Shown here one piece after another: positions 59,467 through 64,000 of a DNA stretch of 64,000 nucleotides (the stretch's first letter is position 1; each line of letters begins with the position of its first letter). The translations under genes were made by a program, and so were the position numbers. The notes under the pieces were generated by a model. That model saw only the letters and a list, made by a program, of their open reading frames with translations, did not search any database and was not told the DNA's origin. The stretch comes from Marixanthomonas ophiurae (lineage in GTDB: Bacteria; Bacteroidota; Bacteroidia; Flavobacteriales; Flavobacteriaceae), in NCBI RefSeq assembly GCF_003413745.1, contig NZ_QVID01000002.1, forward strand, positions 558,001-622,000. Direction: 5' to 3'.

Positions 59467-60477
59467 ATGAAATTAGTATTTCCGATTTTCTTCTTATTCT
59501 TAACAGTTAATGCTGTAGCACAGAAAAAGGAAGAGCAAGATTTTTCTGCTTTTAAAGATTATTACCCCATAGCGAAACGACCTTATTTATCAGGAGGTTT
59601 TGGGAATAATGAATATGAACAAATTCTATTCGATGCCAAACCAGTTGTATATTATGGGCTATATAATGACATTCGAAAATCCCTTAGCAGAGACAGCATT
59701 GTACGGGGCGATGCTTTTTATCTTAGCTTACAGCCGCAGTTACGGATGTATCAAGAAAACTCTAAACCGGTTAAAACACCGTCCTACAAAGCATTGATAG
59801 GCTGGCAATCCATATTAAGGACCAATAATAATAATTTTCTTACTATGGCTATTGAAACAGGGCATTATAGTAATGGACAAACCGGTGCTGCTTTTAGTAC
59901 CGAATTTGAAGATGAATCGGAAGAAGGGCAAGCCGCATATGAAGCCATTACAGATGATACCGACCTTTCAGCTATATTGAACCGTAAAAACGGAAACTTT
60001 TCTACTAATCTTTCTAGATTATCATTTAATTATCGGGTAAACCGTTTTGATGCAGAGAATAACCCGAAACGAATTCACTCGTATACATTTACCTATCAAT
60101 TGTACCACAACAATTTTATGGGTCTTTTTGACTTTGGAGGCTATAATTCAGAGGATATCAAACTATATGGCCGTCATCAGTTTGAGTTGGGGTACGAGTT
60201 TACGGACTATTACAAAAAGATGCGTTACACAATAGGGCAGGAGGTATTCTTACATTTGGGGTCGCACCCTTCAACCGAACCGTACCGATCTAAAACCTAT
60301 GGAATAGTATACCCTTGGGATACCGATTTAGGTTTTTTTGCTGATTTTACTTTTGGTTTTGATGATTATAACTATCGGTTTGTCGATAGTTTTCCGCGTT
60401 TTTCCATTGGTGTAACGTGGGATTGGTTTACACCTTTTGTGGTTAAACCTCCAAAAGTGGTTACTGATAAATCTTAA
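59467..60477 (+). CDS. pldA: Outer-membrane phospholipase A1
   Basis: A 336-residue outer-membrane enzyme of the PldA/OMPLA family. The signal peptide is residues 1-19 (cut after AVAQ or so). The active-site block is ETGHYSNGQTGAAF near residue 137, with the catalytic His and Ser (HxSNG), and the downstream NFSTNLSRLSFNYR region supplies the Asn-type partner. PldA becomes active when phospholipids reach the outer leaflet of the outer membrane and degrades them. It shares a unit with tamB and tamL (30 bp), both linked to phospholipid traffic. Confidence 0.88.
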   Translation: MKLVFPIFFLFLTVNAVAQKKEEQDFSAFKDYYPIAKRPYLSGGFGNNEYEQILFDAKPVVYYGLYNDIRKSLSRDSIVRGDAFYLSLQPQLRMYQENSKPVKTPSYKALIGWQSILRTNNNNFLTMAIETGHYSNGQTGAAFSTEFEDESEEGQAAYEAITDDTDLSAILNRKNGNFSTNLSRLSFNYRVNRFDAENNPKRIHSYTFTYQLYHNNFMGLFDFGGYNSEDIKLYGRHQFELGYEFTDYYKKMRYTIGQEVFLHLGSHPSTEPYRSKTYGIVYPWDTDLGFFADFTFGFDDYNYRFVDSFPRFSIGVTWDWFTPFVVKPPKVVTDKS

Positions 60478-60484
60478 TACTGCT

Positions 60485-60970
60485 TTAATCTACACAAGCC
60501 TTTTTTACCAACGGAAACTTAGCATCAAAAGTAAGCGAACTTGGGTTTTGAAATACTTGTGTAGCGTTTTTCAGTTCCATAGGGCCATAGCCTTGTAATA
60601 AGGTGTCGTTTTTAACTCTAAAAGCAACTTGTCGAACACTTTCTACCCCTTCCGATTCAAACGTATAATCGGCTAATAAAACATTGTTTTTGATGTAGCC
60701 TTTAAACCGGCCTGTGTTTTTATCTTTTTCAGCTAAAGCAAATAATAAAGTTCCAGTAATAGAATCTCCTTTCTCCATTACTTGTAATGAAATGGTGGAT
60801 TTATTATCGTTATAAACATAACACCCTTTCTGTAACCGTTTTGGTTTCTTTTTTTTAATTTGGGTTGCTTCTTTTTCTTTTGATGAAGAAGCTTCTTTTT
60901 TCTTTGTGTTACAGCCTATTACTATTAGAAATGTAATTAATAAGAATAAGGGTGTCTTTACGTAATTCAT
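60485..60970 (-). CDS. Small lipoprotein of unknown function
   Basis: A 161-residue protein with a signal peptide that ends in a lipobox (VIGC, Cys20). A very Lys-rich linker (about residues 22-45) leads to a beta-rich domain with two Cys (GCYVYN and KKACVD), possibly a disulfide. Its pattern resembles META/lipocalin-like envelope lipoproteins of Bacteroidota, but no family is certain. It converges on pldA (7 bp between stops). Confidence 0.75.
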   Translation of the reverse strand: MNYVKTPLFLLITFLIVIGCNTKKKEASSSKEKEATQIKKKKPKRLQKGCYVYNDNKSTISLQVMEKGDSITGTLLFALAEKDKNTGRFKGYIKNNVLLADYTFESEGVESVRQVAFRVKNDTLLQGYGPMELKNATQVFQNPSSLTFDAKFPLVKKACVD

Positions 60971-61062
60971 AGAGTTTAACTTTTGCTATTCTAAAAATAC
61001 AAGAATCATTATGTTTCAAACTGTAAATAAATCATAAAATTGAATCACATCTGTTTAAATAA

Positions 61063-61095
61063 AAAACCCGAAGGTAGTGTGCCTTCGGGTTTTTA
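61063..61095 (-). terminator. Terminator of the HYR-repeat protein gene
   Basis: A perfect 10-bp stem (AACCCGAAGG with CCTTCGGGTT, 7-nt loop) is flanked by A and T runs on both sides, 28 bp after the stop of the minus-strand gene that begins beyond the right edge. Confidence 0.88.
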
Positions 61096-61122
61096 ATATA
61101 AAAGTTAATAATAACTAGTTAC

Positions 61123-64000
61123 TTACTCTTTAATCAACTGTTTTGTAACAGAACCATTTTCGCTTTTAATCATTACTATATAAGTAGCACTTGACAGTTG
61201 ACTAATGTCAATTGCTTTTTGTGAGCCCATACCGGTAAGATTGATAGTACGAATTACTCGACCGGTCAAGTCATAGAATATCGCTTCTTTCAAGTTTACT
61301 TGCGATGGATTCCCAAGGGTTACTTGGTTGTTCGCTGGGTTAGGATACAATTGCACACTACCCAAATTATCCGTTCCATCAACACCTAAGATACTTTCTA
61401 CAGTTAACTCAAAGGTACAGGTACCGATGTTTCCGTACTCATCTTCCGCAGTAAGGGTAATGGTATGTATACCATCGCTTACTAATTCTCCAGCAGCAGG
61501 TTGTTGAGAAGTAATGGTTACATTACTTGTACAATTGTCAGTAGCCGATGCTTCACCTAATGCAAAGTAGTCTGGTACTTCATAGAATAAGTTTCCTTCC
61601 CCTGGATCTACTGTTTGGTCTGCAGGACACGTCACTACCGGTGCCATTATATCTACCACAGTCACCACTGCGTTACACGTGCTTAAGTTTCCGTTAACAT
61701 CGCTAACAAATACTTGAACAGTAACCGGTGTTCCAATATCAATACAATCAAACTCAGTAATATCTACTGCAGTAGTATCAATACCACAGGCATCATCGTT
61801 GCTTGCAATTACATCACCTGGTAATAGGGTAGCGGTACCATCTTCACCTAACTCAAGGGTAAAATCTGTACATACTAAATCTGGTGCTATGTTATCTTCT
61901 ACTGTTACCATAGCCGTACACGTTGCTGTGTTACCACTATTATCAGTAACCGTTAATTCCACAGTATTTACACCTACGTTTGAACAATCAAACGTGTCTA
62001 TATCTAAATCATAACTAGCAATGCCACAAGCATCGGTAGAACCACCGTCTACATCCATTCCTGTAATACTAACTGTTCCAGTAGCATCAAGCTGAACGGT
62101 AATATCTTGACAAACAACTTCAGGAGCGGTTATATCTTCAACAGTAACGATTGCTGTACAGGTTGAAACATTTCCGTTTACATCAGTTACGGTTAAAGTA
62201 ACATTGTTATCACCCACGTTAGAGCAATCAAAGGTATCTTGATCGATAGCAATAGAATCCACACCACAAGCATCGGTAGAGCCTCCGTCTAAATTAGCAG
62301 CTGTAATAGAAGCTGATCCAAATTCATCTAATTGAATGGTGATATTCTCACACACTGCAATAGGTGCTTCGTTGTCTTCTACTGTAATGTCAAACGTACA
62401 TAGGCTGGTATTTCCATTGGCATCGGTAGCAGTATATTCAACAGTCGATACTCCAACTGGGAACTGACTACCAGAAGGCAATCCACCCGTCTGGGCTACT
62501 GTTACTCCAGCACAGTTGTCTGTTGCTAATGCATCTGGGAAGTTTACCGTTGCAAAACAATCAGTTGGATCTGTACTTGCTAATATATCAGCAGGACATA
62601 CAATAGTAGGAGCGATAGAATCTTCAACAGTAACAGTAGTAGTACACGTAGAAGTATTTCCATTTACATCAGTTACGGTTAAGGTAACAGTATTATCTCC
62701 AACATTTGAACAATCAAAATCAGTAATATCTATACTAGTTGTATCAATTCCACAATTATCTGTAGAACCATCGTTGATATCAGAAGCTGTAATAGAAGCC
62801 TGTCCGTTGGCATCAAGTTCAACGGTAAAAGGTGCAGCACAATTAACTACCGGAGCAATATTATCTTCAACAGTTACTGTTGTTGTACAGGTATTGCTGT
62901 TTCCGTTTACATCGGTTACAGTTAATGTAACGGTGTTATCTCCAATGTTAGAACAATCAAAATCAGTAATATCTATACTAGTTGTATCAATTCCACAATT
63001 ATCTGTAGAACCATCGTTGATATCAGTAGCTGTAATAGAAGCCTGTCCGTTGGCATCAAGCTGAACGGTAAACGGAGCCACACAATTTGCTACAGGAGCT
63101 ATGTTGTCTTCTACGGTTACTGTAGTAGTACACGTGCTGCTGTTTCCGTTAACATCAGTTACAGTTAGAGTAACGGTATTATCTCCAATGTTAGAACAAT
63201 CAAAATCTGTTACATCAATCGCTGTTGTATCAATACTACAATTGTCAGTTGAGCCATCATTAATATCAGCAGCTGTAATAGAAGCTTGTCCGTTAGCATC
63301 AAGCTGAACGGTAAACGGAGCCACACAATTAGCTACAGGAGCTAAGTTGTCTTCTACGGTTACTGTTGTTGTACAGGTGCTACTGTTTCCGTTGACATCA
63401 GTTACAGTTAGAGTAACGGTATTATCTCCAACATTTGAACAATTAAAATCAGTAATATCAATACTAGTTGTATCAATTTCACAATTATCTGTAGAACTAT
63501 CATTAATATCAACAGCTGTAATAGAAGCTTGTCCGTTAGCATCAAGCTGAACGGTAAACGGAGCCACACAATTTGCTACAGGAGCTATGTTGTCTTCTAC
63601 GGTTACTGTAGTAGTACACGTGCTGCTGTTTCCGTTAACATCAGTTACAGTTAGAGTAACGGTATTATCTCCAACATTTGAACAATTAAAATCAGTAATA
63701 TCAATACTAGTTGTATCAATTTCACAATTATCTGTAGAACCATCGTTGATATCAGCAGCTGTAATAGAAGCCTGTCCGCTAGCATCTAGTTGAACCGTAA
63801 ATGGTGCTACACAATTAGCTGTTGGTGCTTCTGTATCATTTACAGTTACATCAAACGAACAGCTAGCTGTATTTCCACTGGCATCCGTTACTTCAAATGT
63901 ATTGGTGGTTGTTCCTAACGGGAATTCACTTCCACTAGCTAAACCAGCTATTTGGGTTACGGTAAGTGGGTTAGATTGATATTCAAATTCAACTCTACAA
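61123..64000 (-). CDS. Giant HYR-repeat secreted protein with T9SS sorting domain (5' part outside window)
   Basis: The frame is open from 61123 to the right edge, so only the C-terminal 959 residues are seen. They consist of tandem HYR/Ig-like modules of 80-90 residues, most with the pattern CVAPFTVQLDANGQASITA, NCGIDTTSIDITDFDCSN, GDNTVTLTVTDVNGNSSTC and TTTVTVEDNIAP. Two conserved Cys pairs per module probably form disulfides, and the many Asp residues may bind calcium. Several of the modules are nearly identical at DNA level. The end (LGSVQLYPNPANNQVTLGNP ... IVMIKSENGSVTKQLIKE) is a type A T9SS sorting domain, so the protein is placed on the cell surface. Such proteins are adhesin-like. 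An apparent GTG start at 63567 lies within a module and is not a true start. Confidence 0.9.
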   Translation of the reverse strand, partial: CRVEFEYQSNPLTVTQIAGLASGSEFPLGTTTNTFEVTDASGNTASCSFDVTVNDTEAPTANCVAPFTVQLDASGQASITAADINDGSTDNCEIDTTSIDITDFNCSNVGDNTVTLTVTDVNGNSSTCTTTVTVEDNIAPVANCVAPFTVQLDANGQASITAVDINDSSTDNCEIDTTSIDITDFNCSNVGDNTVTLTVTDVNGNSSTCTTTVTVEDNLAPVANCVAPFTVQLDANGQASITAADINDGSTDNCSIDTTAIDVTDFDCSNIGDNTVTLTVTDVNGNSSTCTTTVTVEDNIAPVANCVAPFTVQLDANGQASITATDINDGSTDNCGIDTTSIDITDFDCSNIGDNTVTLTVTDVNGNSNTCTTTVTVEDNIAPVVNCAAPFTVELDANGQASITASDINDGSTDNCGIDTTSIDITDFDCSNVGDNTVTLTVTDVNGNTSTCTTTVTVEDSIAPTIVCPADILASTDPTDCFATVNFPDALATDNCAGVTVAQTGGLPSGSQFPVGVSTVEYTATDANGNTSLCTFDITVEDNEAPIAVCENITIQLDEFGSASITAANLDGGSTDACGVDSIAIDQDTFDCSNVGDNNVTLTVTDVNGNVSTCTAIVTVEDITAPEVVCQDITVQLDATGTVSITGMDVDGGSTDACGIASYDLDIDTFDCSNVGVNTVELTVTDNSGNTATCTAMVTVEDNIAPDLVCTDFTLELGEDGTATLLPGDVIASNDDACGIDTTAVDITEFDCIDIGTPVTVQVFVSDVNGNLSTCNAVVTVVDIMAPVVTCPADQTVDPGEGNLFYEVPDYFALGEASATDNCTSNVTITSQQPAAGELVSDGIHTITLTAEDEYGNIGTCTFELTVESILGVDGTDNLGSVQLYPNPANNQVTLGNPSQVNLKEAIFYDLTGRVIRTINLTGMGSQKAIDISQLSSATYIVMIKSENGSVTKQLIKE
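62600..63830 (-). repeat. Tandem 243-bp (81-codon) repeats in the HYR protein
   Basis: The same word (tgaacggtaaa and its variants) recurs at 62818, 63061, 63304, 63547 and 63790, a strict 243-bp period. Adjacent units are nearly identical over long stretches, so they have arisen by recent unequal exchange or are being homogenised. The repeats keep the reading frame. Confidence 0.9.

Noticed and set aside
62516-63793. Repeated plus-strand frames (68-182 codons) over the HYR repeats
   Set aside because: They repeat because the antisense gene repeats; their sequence is the shadow of the HYR modules, with no start context.
1-64000. rRNA, tRNA, prophage, integrase or insertion-sequence genes
   Set aside because: I looked for them and found no tRNA-like cloverleaf, transposase, integrase or phage structural gene.

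Overview
The window is an AT-rich chromosomal segment of a marine-type Flavobacteriaceae (Bacteroidota). Evidence: two secreted proteins with C-terminal type IX secretion (T9SS, Por) sorting domains, a lipoprotein TamL beside TamB, a branched-chain 2-oxoacid dehydrogenase E1 with alpha and beta fused, an ExbD of Bacteroidota form, a MutS2 without Smr domain, and several start-proximal sites matching the Bacteroidota -7 element TAnnTTTG. I see no rRNA, tRNA, CRISPR array, insertion sequence or prophage. The species cannot be fixed from the sequence.

Layout. 1-7.1 kb is housekeeping: an outer-membrane barrel protein, a YdiJ-like FAD/Fe-S 2-hydroxyacid dehydrogenase, an LpxH-like phosphoesterase, chorismate synthase and a dicarboxylate/amino-acid symporter. 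7.3-8.1 kb is a secreted protein with a perfect dyad at its start codon. 8.2-11.2 kb is a tightly packed three-gene unit: a GshB-like ATP-grasp ligase, an N-formylglutamate amidohydrolase-fold protein and a QEGLA-motif (DUF1704/MATCAP-like) metallopeptidase. 11.3-19.7 kb holds a large T9SS protein, a two-component system with a GTTAAC direct repeat in front, a DCC protein, MutS2 and Ung. 19.7-22.9 kb is a minus-strand operon (2OG-Fe oxygenase, SUI1/YciH, nucleoside phosphorylase, signal-less substrate-binding protein) preceded downstream by a 35-codon membrane microprotein. 23-26.6 kb is the fused E1, a DUF1328 microprotein, a lipocalin-like lipoprotein and an OmpA-like protein.

26.6-32.3 kb is a seven-gene biosynthetic operon: flavoprotein, methyltransferase, type III polyketide synthase, enoyl-ACP-reductase-like SDR, FabZ-like dehydratase, ketosynthase and ACP. 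This looks like a phenolic-lipid or pyrone pathway with its own chain-handling enzymes. The apparently empty 0.7 kb after it encodes three minus-strand microproteins, two of them a recent tandem duplication with mostly synonymous changes.

33-43.4 kb carries an SF2 helicase, RlmF, a VTT-type membrane protein, an MFS exporter, an exbD split by a -1 frameshift lying exactly on an A AAA AAG heptamer, and an iron-uptake operon (TonB-dependent receptor, DUF3325-like, DUF3649-like, PepSY reductase). 43.7-48.7 kb has a DEAD-box helicase, DUF1456 protein, a Crp/Fnr regulator and a convergent pirin/DUF5996/pirin/GNAT operon. 48.8-51.9 kb is an arsenite-responsive operon that contains a lipoyl-carrier (GcvH-like) gene and a phosphoesterase between arsR and acr3, with two related dyads as candidate ArsR operators. 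52-60.5 kb is an envelope block: TamB, TamL and a phospholipase A1. 61.1 kb to the right edge is the 3' part of a giant HYR-repeat adhesin-like T9SS protein made of near-identical 243-bp units, running off the window.
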